Source: Ctenosaura bakeri
Lineage: Eukaryota; Chordata; Lepidosauria; Squamata; Iguanidae
Length of the DNA stretch: 64,000 bases
Direction of reading: 5' to 3'
NCBI GenBank assembly: GCA_948474755.1
Contig: CAOLHI010001838.1
Coordinates: 186,001 to 250,000, forward strand
This document shows positions 26,339-37,278 of the stretch, piece by piece. The notes under the pieces are model-generated. The model was not told where the DNA came from. It searched no databases and saw only the letters and a list, made by a program, of their open reading frames with translations. The position numbers and the translations under genes were made by a program. Every line of letters begins with the position of its first letter. The first letter of the stretch is position 1.

Positions 26339-27523
26339 CACAAAGAGGGCAGAAAGAAGCATTTCATTTTCTGAATATTTTTGGGGTAGACAATTTATTT
26401 GTCCAGACTAACCTATTTCAATATATCTTAGGGACAGCAGCAAAAGTTGCCCACAGACATTCACAGATGAATAAATGATGTTACTATACCTGGATCTGCC
26501 CACATATGTCCACTGTACTATCACTACTCTGGTAATGCATGGGGCATTTCTGTGGCAGGCAAAAAGAAGGGAAGAAAGCCCCATGTGGACTGAAGATGAG
26601 GACTGAGAAAGCTTGGTAGGCATGGAACACAGACTGACTGTTTGGATGTAGGAATGAGAGAAAAGAGACCCAAACAGGGGATACCATTTTCAGCAGCAGT
26701 CTGAAGTTCCTCATAGAACATACTCTTAAAGAGAATTGCTTTCTGCATTAGAGAGTAGCCAAACAAATGTAATAACACAATGCAAGACAAGAAAACAGTG
26801 CAAGACAAAAAAAACCACAGTAATTGCTATGCTGCTATGTTAGCAATGAAGAACTACTGAAGAATGATCCCTTTTTCTCTTCTCTCCATCACCACATCTA
26901 ACTAGTGTTCAAGGATCTTCTGTGTTTAAACACATCACTGCTTGCCATGCTTTTGCTCTCATTTTATTACAATTACTTGAAGGTTAACCTATACTCGGGT
27001 CCTTCTCCCAGGCATCATTTACTATACAATCATTCCAAAAGAAAATACAAATATCCCTGTTGCACAGGGAATATAAATCACAAGTGCTTAGAAGACGGAA
27101 TTAACATCTTGCTTCCAGCATTTTTTAGATTTATGGAGTCTTCAGAGATCACAGCTTTCTGGATCAGCACACAATCCAGTCCCATAGTGATTATCAACTT
27201 GCTTATTGCCCCAGCACTTGTTTATGAAAGCACTGGAAGAAATGTGTAACTAGAGCATACACAGCCAATTTTATGCAAGCTTTGTAATCAATTGGTAAAG
27301 GTAAATACTGGTTTTAAAGAACACCAATTATGGTAGCTCACTGCAAACTCTACACAGGGGATATCTCCCACTCCTTTCCCCAAGTAGATGAACTGGTTAT
27401 CCTCTCAATAAAAGGAAGAATTCAGTTATGACTTACTGGTTAAAACAAATAAGGGGGGTGTGTCAAATGTGATTAGATTGCTTGTCCATTTACATCTGGC
27501 TATGTTGGGTAGGGCAAATGGAA

Positions 27524-27756
27524 GTTCTTGTTCTTCTTATGTGCCTTTAAGTCATTTCCAACTTATGACAACAACCCTGAGACAAAACTATTACAGGATT
27601 TTCTTGACAAGATTTGTTCAGAAGAGGTTTTCTTTTGCCTTGAGTGTGACTCCCTCAAGGTCGCCCAGAGGGCTTCCATGGCCAAGTAGGGATTAGAACC
27701 TTGCTCTTTGTACCTGTAGTTCAATACTGAAGGCACTGCACCATTCTGGCTCTCTC
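27524..27756 (-). mobile_element. tRNA-derived SINE (Squamate type)
   Basis: Reverse-oriented copy: GTGCCTTTAAGTCATTTCC (tail), GATTTGTTCAGAAGAGGTTT, CAAGGTCGCCCAGAGGGCTT, and a head ending CACCATTCTGGCTCTC. Confidence 0.8.
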
Positions 27757-27912
27757 TAAATGGAAGTTACAGTTCAACAAATTTAGATAGTGATATATTC
27801 CCTATCCCTGAGCTAAACTAAAATGGAAAACATGAATCACTGGATAAAGAGAATTGCAACTGGATAAACAGAATTTTAACATAAGCACAACCTGAGGGGA
27901 AAAAAAATTGCT

Positions 27913-28135
27913 GAGCCCTGGTGGCACAGTGGTTAAATGCCGGTATTGCAGCCACAACATTGTAAGTTTGATACTGAAAGGCTCCAGGTTGACTCAGCCT
28001 TCCATCCTTCCACAGGTGAGTAAAATGAGTACCCAGCTTGATGGGGGCAATTAGCTAAAACACATTGTAAGCCACTTAGGGAGTGCTTTGCACTGATAAG
28101 CGGTATAGAAATATAACTACTATTGCTATTGCTAT
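27913..28135 (+). mobile_element. Sauria-type tRNA-derived SINE
   Basis: Head GAGCCCTGGTGGCACAGTGG, body CAGCCTTCCATCCTTCCACA, ATGAGTACCCAGCTTGATGG, ACATTGTAAGCCACTTAGGG, and a tail of short ATTGCT repeats. The head is intact through TTGTAAGTTTGATACTG, a weak B-box. Confidence 0.85.
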
Positions 28136-29013
28136 CTTGTGGCACTATCAGTATCCCTTGTCTACCTGCCTTTGTCCGAAAAGCTCCACCAGCTACTTAG
28201 TGAACATTGAATTATGTTAGTACACAGTCGCTACAGATTATACTTCTCACTACCTTTTGAGACTTTATGCCTAAATTAAGGCTTTATATTGACAGAAATG
28301 CCTTCCACCAAAGAGAGGCTCCATTGCTTCCAACTAATTCACAGAAATTCGTAGTAGCCTTAAGTGTTGGAAACAGCAATCATCAACTGCTTAAACTAAT
28401 GGAAAACCACTCATCTACAAAAATAGCCTGCTCCCGATCCAAACTCATCTTCTAGCTCATGTACATGATAATTAGCCAGTCTTGAAGAAGTACTCAGCCT
28501 ACCCACTCATCTCTGAATGATTGTCAACAAGGTTTACTCATTTTAATTCTCTTAACACTGTTTTCTATTAACATTCCCTCATCATGGGACTGCAGAACGA
28601 TCCAAACACTTTTACTAACCATTTATTAATTAAAATGGTTTCAGGCTGCATATTTCTTTAAAAATTAAACAGGATGCTGTTAACGTTCACCTTTCTATTA
28701 CAGTAGTGCACTGAAGGTGCAATCATTCTCTTACTTAAATTGCTGGCAAATGTCCTGCTTATTTTGGCAGGTCCATATTGCACATCACATTGAAGGGGTT
28801 CAGACAGTGTGGCCTTTTGAGAAAACAGAACCCCTGAGCCCCACTGTGATTTTCAGCAACCGCACAGAATTTTCATTTTTCCCAACAAAGTCTGCCTTGA
28901 AGTTTAGCCTTTTGACTAAATTCCTCGCCCCTTCCCCAGTGGCATTTTTCAAAACCAGAAGTGACAATCAGTCATTTCTTGTTTTGAAAGAAAGAAAGCC
29001 CCTTCTGAACATA

Positions 29014-29186
29014 GGGCGTTTCCGCACTAGCCTGTTATAGCGCGATGATTCCACTTTCAACATCCTCTGGAATCCTGGGGTTTGCAGTTTCGGGAGGGGC
29101 CAGCTGGCCCCTCCCGAAACTGCAAACCCCAGGATTCCAGAGGATGTTGAAAGTGGAATCATCGTGCTATAACAGGCTAGTTCAGG
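29014..29186. mobile_element. Palindromic MITE, near-perfect hairpin (young subfamily)
   Basis: Two directly abutting 77-nt arms (29027-29103 and 29104-29180) are reverse complements with a single mismatch and no loop. Arm landmarks: CTAGCCTGTTATAGCGCGAT, CAACATCCTCTGGAATCCTG, GGGAGGGGCCAG. No coding capacity; the outer right terminus has decayed. Confidence 0.9.
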
Positions 29187-29260
29187 TTAGGTGATGGGCA
29201 AAAATGTAGCAAACTCACCAACTGTGGCTCTCTCGATGATGATGTTGGCTTTTTGAAGAG

Positions 29261-29278
29261 TAAATAAATAAATAAATA
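29261..29278. repeat. (AAAT)n microsatellite
   Basis: About four units of AAAT. Confidence 0.8.
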
Positions 29279-29950
29279 CTTTAAAAATGAAGGGGAAGTT
29301 GGATTACAGGGCCAAGTGCTGCCCCAACAGTCTGGCCTCTGAAAGCTGCCCGTCCATGCTATACTGCTAGGTCTCTTTGCAGTTGTCATCACTGCTGCTG
29401 TTCTTTGGCATAATTATATTGATCTTCCCAGAGATCAAGTGTTACATATCACCACACCAAAATATAATTATGAAGAGCGGCTAAAACAACTTTTCAAATC
29501 ATCATCAAAACTAGTTAAGCTAATAAGAACTTTATGACTACTAGCTTACTTCCATGACCAAAGCAATTAATGTCTACTTTTCCATTTCCAGCATAGCTTA
29601 CTTCACTGATGAATGTGACTCTGAATATTTTAAAAATGTTTGTTCCACTTCCTTATGTAAGCATAAAATCATCCCTTCCTTTGTTCTTTGAAACATTTTC
29701 CTTATTATTTCCATCTATCTGCATATTTGCAGTGGAATATGGCAACATCAATTAATATATATATTAAGGCAGGTCCTAATCTCTTCAAATTGGCTGTTTA
29801 CATTATTTTATTGTTTAATTTTTTAAACAGCTTTATTATAAAATTTGTCTTTAAATTGACTTTGTAACCAGTTTTTCACTTGTATTTTTTTTAAAATTAT
29901 CGTTGACTGCATAAAGTGTCTTTTTAATGGAAAGCTGGAGTGAAAATATG

Positions 29951-30171
29951 CAGTGGGCCCTCGGTATCCACTAATGTTTGGTTCCAGGACTCCCCCATGT
30001 GTACCAAAATTTGTGGATGCTCAAGTGCCATTATTACAAAGGTTTAATAAAATGGTGCCCCATATAGAAAACAGCAAAATCTAAGTTTGCTTTTTGGGGG
30101 TTTTAAAATATTTTCAGGCCAAGCTTGTTGAATCCATGGATACAGAATCCGTGGATACAAAGAGCTGACTG
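29951..30171. mobile_element. Tigger-like MITE (221 bp)
   Basis: Starts CAGTGGGCCCTCGGTATCCA and ends CAAAGAGCTGACTG followed by TA. Terminal CAGT/ACTG and the TA target fit the pogo/Tigger branch of Tc1/mariner. Identical length and strong similarity to 54035-54255. Confidence 0.8.
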
Positions 30172-32250
30172 TAATAAGTCAGGACCAAATATGCTTGGTG
30201 TCCTTGACCCTGTGTAGGCAGCAGCATGTTAGCTAACCCAAAGCTATGCTCCCCATCCTAACCTCCTCTAGTCAGCGTATCTAAGGGTTAGGATCGCTCT
30301 CTAATTCTTAAAGATGTTTTACACATGCATTTATTGTATGCCTTCTTAAACACAAGCATGACACACGCACGAACACAGACACACACAGTATCCTTATTTT
30401 AGAAAGCAAAGATGAGGTGGTTAAAAAAATCAAAATTTACCAGATGCTGTTCTCTGAGTAATTCACCAGTAACATTTGGTAAGAAGAGAACAATAGACTA
30501 AGCAGCCATCCTTTATGTTAAAAAGAGTGTGTGTTGTCTGAGAGAGAGAAGGAGGACGGAGGCGGGGAAGAGAATATGACTAGCATTCCTGTAAACACAA
30601 CAATATATTGCACAGTATTTTAAAGTGAACAAGCTAGCCACAAATTGCCTGATAATGCCTTCTTAACTAGTAAGCTTACTAGTGATCAAAAATACTATTT
30701 TGAATGTTACATCCAAAAGACCATATGCCAAGTAAGTGGTGGCTCCTGAGGCAGAATAAAGATTGTTGCAGCTTTCCCTGTTAAGCTAGTTTGTGTATAT
30801 TCAGTTCTTCTTCCAGATGGCCTCTGTTCTGTGGATACCTATGAGTAGGCACAGTGGCACAGTAGGCACAATGAACAGGATTGAACACATTTCAGGCAAA
30901 AGATCTAGCATATCTACCAAATGCACACCATGTCAGCTTTTGCTTAGTACAGCCAATATCAGCAATGCAACAATCTGGAATGCTGGAGAAATATAAAAGC
31001 AGACATTTTAAGAGACCAGGGCAACCTGCTGTCTTTTCCTAGGGATTATTATATGCCAGTAGTTCGTTAGATATACGAAGTGCCAAACCCTGCTTGCTCC
31101 TTGACCTTTCCTCAACTGAACACAGTACCCATCCTTGCAGACACACAAATGTGGCATGGGCAAATGCAAGGGCAAGCTGTCAACAGAATGCCTATGGCAC
31201 TACCTCTTTCACAAACTGCATCAGAGGATTAAAACTACCCATCTTGGATGAAGTATCTCTTTCTGATGTGACACGTAGAGTTTAAACTTCCCTTGTGCAA
31301 GATAAGCTAAAGGTTTTCAAACTAACATTAAGAATGAAGAACACATTAAGAATGAGATCCATGAATCAGTTTCCTCTGAGGTTCCCCTGTATTTCAAATT
31401 CTTATTAGCCAGTAGCTTGTAACAATTCAGTAGCTTATCACTATGTTACGGGATAAAGTTATTTGAAAAGAATATCAAGCACAGACAAAGAGACAGAGGG
31501 CCTCTGGTACTAATTCAGTTTAAGTCCAACATACAATTGCAGACTATAATAGAATCCTAGAGTTAGAAGAGACCACAGGGGCCATCTAGTCCAACCACCT
31601 GCTATGCAGGAACACCCATCAAGGCACTCCCAACAGATGGCCATCCAGCCTCTGCTTAAAAACCTCCAAAGAAGGAGACTCCACCACACTCTGAGGCAGC
31701 AGATTCCACTGCCGGACAGCTCTGGCCATCAGGAATTTCTTCCTGAGCTTCAGGTAGAATCTCTTTTCCTGCAGCTTGAATCCATTGCTCCTTGTCTTAG
31801 TCTCTGGAGCAGTGGAAAACAAACCTGTTGCCTCTTTGATATAACATCCTTTCAAATATTTAAACATCGCTATCATGTCTCCTCTTAACTTTCTCTTCTT
31901 CAGACTAAACATACCCAGCTCTCTACACCTCTCCTCACAAGGCATGGCTTCCAGACCCTTCTCCACTTTGGTCGCCTTCTTTGGACATGTTCCAGCTTGT
32001 CAGTATCCTCCTTGAAACAAGGTGCCCAGAAATGGACACAGTATTCCAGATGAGGTCTGACCAAAGCAGAATGGAGTGGCACTATTACTTTCCTAGATCT
32101 AGGCACCATACTCCTATTGAAACAACCAAGAATCACACTGGCTTTCTAGGCTGCTGCATCACACTGCTGACTCATGTTCAGCTTGTGGTCTACTAAAACT
32201 CCTAGATCCCTTTTACATGTACTGTTATCTAGCCAGTAGTGTCTCCCATC

Positions 32251-32729
32251 TGTCACACCCAAAATATAGCAGGGATTGCTCCCACAGCTTTGGAGGCACG
32301 CCCAGCAGCAGAGAATAACTTTAGCAGCAATGCACTGTAGCCAGGAAAAACTCACCCACGCCAATTGTTCTCTTCCATCAAGGAGGCAATTTATTCTTCA
32401 GTTACAATGTGTATATATATATATATATATATACACAAGAATCTTTAGAAGGTATTCCAGCATCCCTCTGCTTGCTCTTTCTGACAGATCCTCCGGCAGA
32501 CATGTCAGGCACCATATGCAACTTGTTGGCTAGCACTCAGCTACATTTATACTCACACTAGCTGATGCAACCCTGCCAACCTTTGCATTCTCCCCACACC
32601 TGATGCAACCTTCTCCCCCGATTGCTCATCAGCATGACTCAGCTAAAGTCACATGGCTCTCCACAGGTGCACTTAACAACCCACATCACAAAGTATTTTC
32701 TACAGGTTTGGTCCAACCTTTTCTTGACA
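32251..32729 (-). mobile_element. Solo LTR nested in CR1
   Basis: Begins TGTCACACCC and ends TTTTCTTGACA (TGTCA/TGACA inverted ends), length 479 bp. Flanks CCATC (32246-32250) and CTATC (32730-32734) form a 5-bp duplication with one change, and CR1 resumes exactly outside. Read on the minus strand it has TATAAA (32546-32551) and downstream AATAAA (32390-32395), as expected of an LTR. No internal retroviral region remains. Contains a (TA)n run at 32410-32433. Confidence 0.82.
32410..32433. repeat. (TA)n microsatellite
   Basis: About eleven TA units inside the LTR. Confidence 0.9.
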
Positions 32730-33859
32730 CTATCTTATATTTGTGCATTTCACTTTTTCTGCCCAAGTGTAGGACCTTACATTTCTCTCTGTTGAAATTC
32801 ATTTTGTTAGCTTTGGCCCAGTTCTCCAATCTGTTAAAGCATTTAGAAGTTTGATCCTGTCCTCTGGCATATTAGCAACTACTCCCAATTTGGTGTCATC
32901 TGCAAATTTGATCAGCATGCCCTCTACTCCTTCATCCAAGTCATTGATGAAGATATTGAACAGCACTGGGCCCAGGACAAAACCCTGTGAAATCCCACTA
33001 GTCACTTATTTTCAGGATGAAGAGAAGCCATTGGTGAGCACCCTCCCGGTTTGGTCAGTCAACCAATTATGAATCACTTAACAGTAGAATTGTCTAGCCC
33101 ACATTAAAAAAAAAAAAAACTTAAGGAAGCTTAATTACCATGGGTGATTCCAGACAGAGACCTGCTACCGTGAACAAGCAAAATGCATTGTATAGGTTTT
33201 GCTTTTTCAGTAGAAACAATATGAAAACATGGGAGGGCTGCAAAGGGAATAGAATGACATCAAGGCCACCTGTAATGAGCAAGCAGTGCAATTGATCATA
33301 AAAGCCTTGGTGGAAAGCATCTTATCTCTCAGGCCAGTATTGCAATTTTAAAAGGATTGCAACAATATATTAATAACTTATGCATCTCTTTTGGTAGTGG
33401 GAAGCTCCAAGCAGAAACAAAACAAACCCAAACCATACATGAAGCTATTCTGAGAGAACAAAGACATTTGTAACACAATATGAAATCTATTTGCAGAATT
33501 TTTTAAATAATCTGAAATTGCTGGTTTCCAATTTTTCAATGCCATTTATAAATACAAACTTGAATACAATATTAGCAAATCTGTTTACCAATATTTTCAG
33601 AACATCTAAGAAACAAACACATTAAGGAAAAGATTTCAAAGTCAGATTATTCTGCAGAGTTTGAATTTCATGAATTTTTAAAGTCATACATAACCTGGCC
33701 ACCCTATTCTTATCTCCTTCTCCTTCTGAATTAGGTTTCTTCTGCTCACCTTAACTGTAGTTTCTCAGTTCATACAGCCTGACATAAACCTTGTTTAATA
33801 CAAATCATGGCATGCTCGTAACTACACACTGACATCATGGTTATGCAGCAACCTGGCCT

Positions 33860-34620
33860 GATTACCCATGGTCAGTTTCTAGGTGGGCAACCAGTGGTAT
33901 TTCAAGAACTACACTGGCCCCCAGGTGACCTTGAAGAGCTGTGCTCCTTGGCACCAGCACAAATATTTCTTTAAAAATGTCCCCAAACATCCCCCTTAAA
34001 TTAACTATAGGAGGGCGTGGCATATATTTTGTCATGTTTGTGATATCTCCAGACCCCTTAGAGACACTTTTAAAAAAACAGAAACCAGAGGGACTTCCAC
34101 TGGGCCTAAAAAAGCCCAGTGAGGCCAAAAAAAAGGGGGGGCAAAGGTACAACCCACATCTCCCTGCCAGGAGGTGTTCAGGGCAAAAAAATGACCCTGG
34201 AGGCTCCATTATGTCCCACCCTTGTTTTAGAGTAACATACACAACACTGGACTTGTGTGTTCTATTGGAGGAGCCAAGCCCTCCAATACAACCACATCTG
34301 CTCAGACTCACAAGACAGGGACTCAAAATTCTTGGATTTAAAATGGCATTTCTCAAACTACAAACTTCATCTAAGAAGGTGAAGAAGCAAATCCACAAGG
34401 CAAGACTAATGCTCAGGAACCACCTACTACAATACAGTCGAAAACTACAGTTCCTAGCTGAGACCATTCAAATGCATCAATTACTTACAACCAATTCAGG
34501 GGGAAAAACATAGCCCTCTCACAAACTCTGGGAAGCAGGCCCTTATAGGTCTACAGACAGCCTCCAAATCTTAACTACTTACTTACAACAGTATGGATGG
34601 TAATAAAGAGAAAATATTCT
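33860..34620. other. Unrecognised repeat-like segment with open frames on both strands
   Basis: Open frames of 190 codons (plus, 33941-34513) and 201 codons (minus, 33862-34467) overlap almost completely. Neither shows a domain I recognise; the plus-strand frame is Lys/Leu-rich at its end (KMAFLKLQTSSKKVKKQIHK). It lies directly upstream of the Penelope-like remnant and could be its eroded 5' part or a separate repeat. Not called as a gene. Confidence 0.4.
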
Positions 34621-34639
34621 GCCACAAATCCAGATGCCA

Positions 34640-35420
34640 ACTCTGCCCCTGACATCTATGTGAGCAGTATTACACGTACCAATAATATCACCAACATCTG
34701 AGGCACATTCACTTGTTCTTCCTCCATCCTATTCCAAAAATGCCCTTCTGCAGTCTATATTGGACAGGACAGGACAGTCTCTAGGCAAAAGAATTAATGG
34801 ATGCAAATCTGACATTAGAACTACCCATACCCAAAAATCAGTTGCAGACAGAACCTTTCATCCTTCCTGGACATACAATAAGGGATCTGCAGATCATGGT
34901 TCTTGGACAAGGTGATTAAAAGGAAGACTAGAAAGAGAAACAACTGAATTGAATTATATTCATAAATTCCAATCCATTAGCAGAGGTATGGACAAAGACC
35001 AATGGCTTCACGGAGCACAACATAGGTTAATATAAGAGTCCTCACTACATAAAACAGATAAAACAAAAAGAATATTTTCAGAGAGAGTTTTGAACACAGG
35101 AAATCTGACTTTTGGTAAGCAGATTTAGTGCTTTTACACATCAACACTAACTAACCACTGTAAAGTTCTAAAAGACCTGTGTCACTTCACCCAGCCCTTT
35201 GAAAATTTAAGATAAGCAACATGATCTGTGTCTTCCAGGATCCTATTTTGTTCCATTCCACTCTCACAACTGTGTCAATATGCTTTATATCTTGAGGCCT
35301 GATTATCATTCTGTACTGCACCTGAAAAAGTAGGTTTATATTCATGAAAACTCATGCTAAAATAAAAACCAGTTAGTCTTAAAGGTACTGCCACGTTCCC
35401 TTTTTTCCCTCCCCCTCCTT
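34640..35420 (+). mobile_element. Penelope-like retroelement remnant with GIY-YIG endonuclease
   Basis: Plus-strand frames, joined across one frameshift near 34770, read GTFTCSSS, then CPSAVYIGQ, then KRINGCKSDIRTTH, then ERETTELNYIHKFQSI. GTFTCSSS before a VYIG motif is the layout of the GIY-YIG domain of Penelope-like elements. Stops follow within 35 residues on each side. About 300 bp later the text GCACCTGAAAAAGTAGG, TTCATGAAAACTCATGCT, CAGTTAGTCTTAAAGGTACT looks like the usual 3' end of such elements. The copy is dead. Confidence 0.7.
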
Positions 35421-36267
35421 TCCTCCTTTTTATGCTGCAAAAGACTAACATTTTTTCTTTGAAAAGTGTAACACTGTACTGTGGTTGATGAAAGGGAAAG
35501 TGGAATAAAACTGCAGTGAAAGAAGATATAGGGAGACAATGTGCCTTCCAAAGGAGCTCCTGCTTTATAGAAAGCAAAATTTCAGAATCTAATTTTATCC
35601 AATGGGCAAAAAACGATGACAGATTTCTGCGCAGCAGAATGGAACTGGAAAAAGGCCATCTTCCATAACCAGTGCTCTCCCAAAACTCACTCTGGAGGGT
35701 TGGGAAACCCTCTGAGGACAGTTTTTTAGGTCAACAACAGGCTGCAGGGTAGTTCTGCCATGAGTGTCATCGTATGTTGGATTTAGACCAATGAATCAAT
35801 GAAATAAAAGCTGCAAAGAGGAAGAAAATTCTGCTTTAACCCTAACAGGTGAAAATCATACTCCGTAAAAATTTTTATATCCTTGTGGTACACCCCAATC
35901 AAAATGAACACTCACTTCCTCTCAATAGGAAGCAAAACAATTTTTTCAGCATGTATTTTTGTCCCTGAGTGTTCAGAATAAAATAGGAACATTAATCATG
36001 GTATGCATTATTAGTAATCATTATTTTTAGGAACACCCATTCCCAGTGGATTTGAAGAAGTAACACCTTCTAATGAATCCCTCCTATGAAATAAACAAAT
36101 ATAACATGTGAAATGAACTTAAGAGTAAACATACTGGGAGTGGGGGGAAAATCAAGCCTAAATATAGGACTCATACTCTCACCAAAGCTATTCATTCTGA
36201 TCTTTGGAGCCCAGAACATGCTCCTGCTATACACAAGCATAATTGGCCATTTCCACACAACGTTGCT

Positions 36268-36355
36268 ATCTTTTTTTTTAAATAATTTATTTGTATCCCG
36301 CCTCTCCATATGGATCGAGGTGGCAAACAACTTACAAATAGCATGTATTTCAAAA
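36268..36355. repeat. Interspersed-repeat tail fragment
   Basis: TTTATTTGTATCCCGCCTCT and GATCGAGGTGGCAAACAACT match a tail text widespread in squamate retroposons, as I remember it. Parent family not assigned. Confidence 0.4.
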
Positions 36356-36890
36356 CATTTCTATACATCTTGCAATAGCAGCAGGTTGTTTCCAGTTCAG
36401 GAGCCATGCTACCACATGACATCATCACTATCCTATCCCCAAGCATCTCCAAATAGCCACATTCTATTTCCAGAAAGAAAGTCGGTTAAGCGCCTCCTTT
36501 AGCACTTCAGTCCCATCAGCCAACTCACTACAGAACCATAATAAACTTGATAGTGCTTCCTGTTATCACGGATCCAGTGGTGGGCGGGCTGTGGACATGC
36601 CCACCTTGTCCCGCCCCCAGTGATTCCCATGGTGTGGTAACTTCAAAAGCTATCACCTCTCTGTGTTTATTGGAAAGTTCTCCTTTGCATTAAAACTTTT
36701 TATTTTTTTAAAATACATTTTTAGGCATTAGAGCATGAAAATACAATAGTATACTGGCATGTTTAGTACAGCTTCCAAAGAGGGGGAAAAAAGAAAGACC
36801 AATCAGTGATGGAGCAGGGTGAAGGTGGGGGAAGGGAGTGGCCAAGGACACCATAGTGCAGACGGAACACTATAAGGGATAAACAGTTAA

Positions 36891-36920
36891 TTCTCTTTGC
36901 AAACAGTTAATTCTCTCTGC
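36891..36920. repeat. Short tandem duplication
   Basis: AAACAGTTAATTCTCT occurs twice, 20 bp apart, just outside the solo LTR. Confidence 0.85.
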
Positions 36921-36944
36921 AACTTGTAGTTATTTCTCTGTGTT

Positions 36945-37278
36945 TGTAAGGAACTGTGGGAATAGAAGAATGGAATGTGGCTCGCTTCTAGTTTGCAACA
37001 TTTGAAGATTACTAGAAGAATGAATTATTGTGGTGAGATGGGAACCTTTGTACACATCTGTTTCCTCCCTTGAACATGTGATGACACTGTACTGGAAAAT
37101 GTATAAATTGTTGTGAACTTAAAGAGGCGGGGCTCTCGATCTTTGGAAGTTATTCCACTGAGACCAGCCGGCTTAATAAAGCTTTCCATTTTCCGTGGGT
37201 CTCTATCTCTGAATTCTGCAACAACACCAGTGGCAATACTGCTGCTCATCCACTTCAGGCAGAAGGGTGCAGAAAACA
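36945..37278 (+). mobile_element. Solo LTR of an endogenous retrovirus-type element
   Basis: Begins TGTAAGGAAC and ends GCAGAAAACA, length 334 bp, flanked by identical 5-bp duplications GTGTT (36940-36944 and 37279-37283). TATAAA at 37102-37107, AATAAA at 37175-37180 and a GGCGGGGCTCTCG stretch between them give a U3-R-U5 order on the plus strand. No internal coding region is present. Confidence 0.8.

Larger units (their letters stand above)
31547..33084 (-). mobile_element. CR1 LINE 3' half, interrupted by a solo LTR
   Basis: Minus-strand pieces: [20 protein letters not shown] and [11 protein letters not shown] (RT catalytic motif, 32799-33005), [13 protein letters not shown] with [12 protein letters not shown] (about 31960-32080), then VRQWNLLPQSVVESPSLEVF (about 31690-31750), ending at the plus-strand text AGAATCCTAGAGTTAGAAGA, the CR1 3' end. 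It is broken by frameshifts and by an LTR at 32251-32729. Confidence 0.88.

Noticed and set aside
36891..36920. Tandem AAACAGTTAATTCTCT as part of the LTR enhancer
   Set aside because: It lies outside the GTGTT target duplication that defines the LTR edge.
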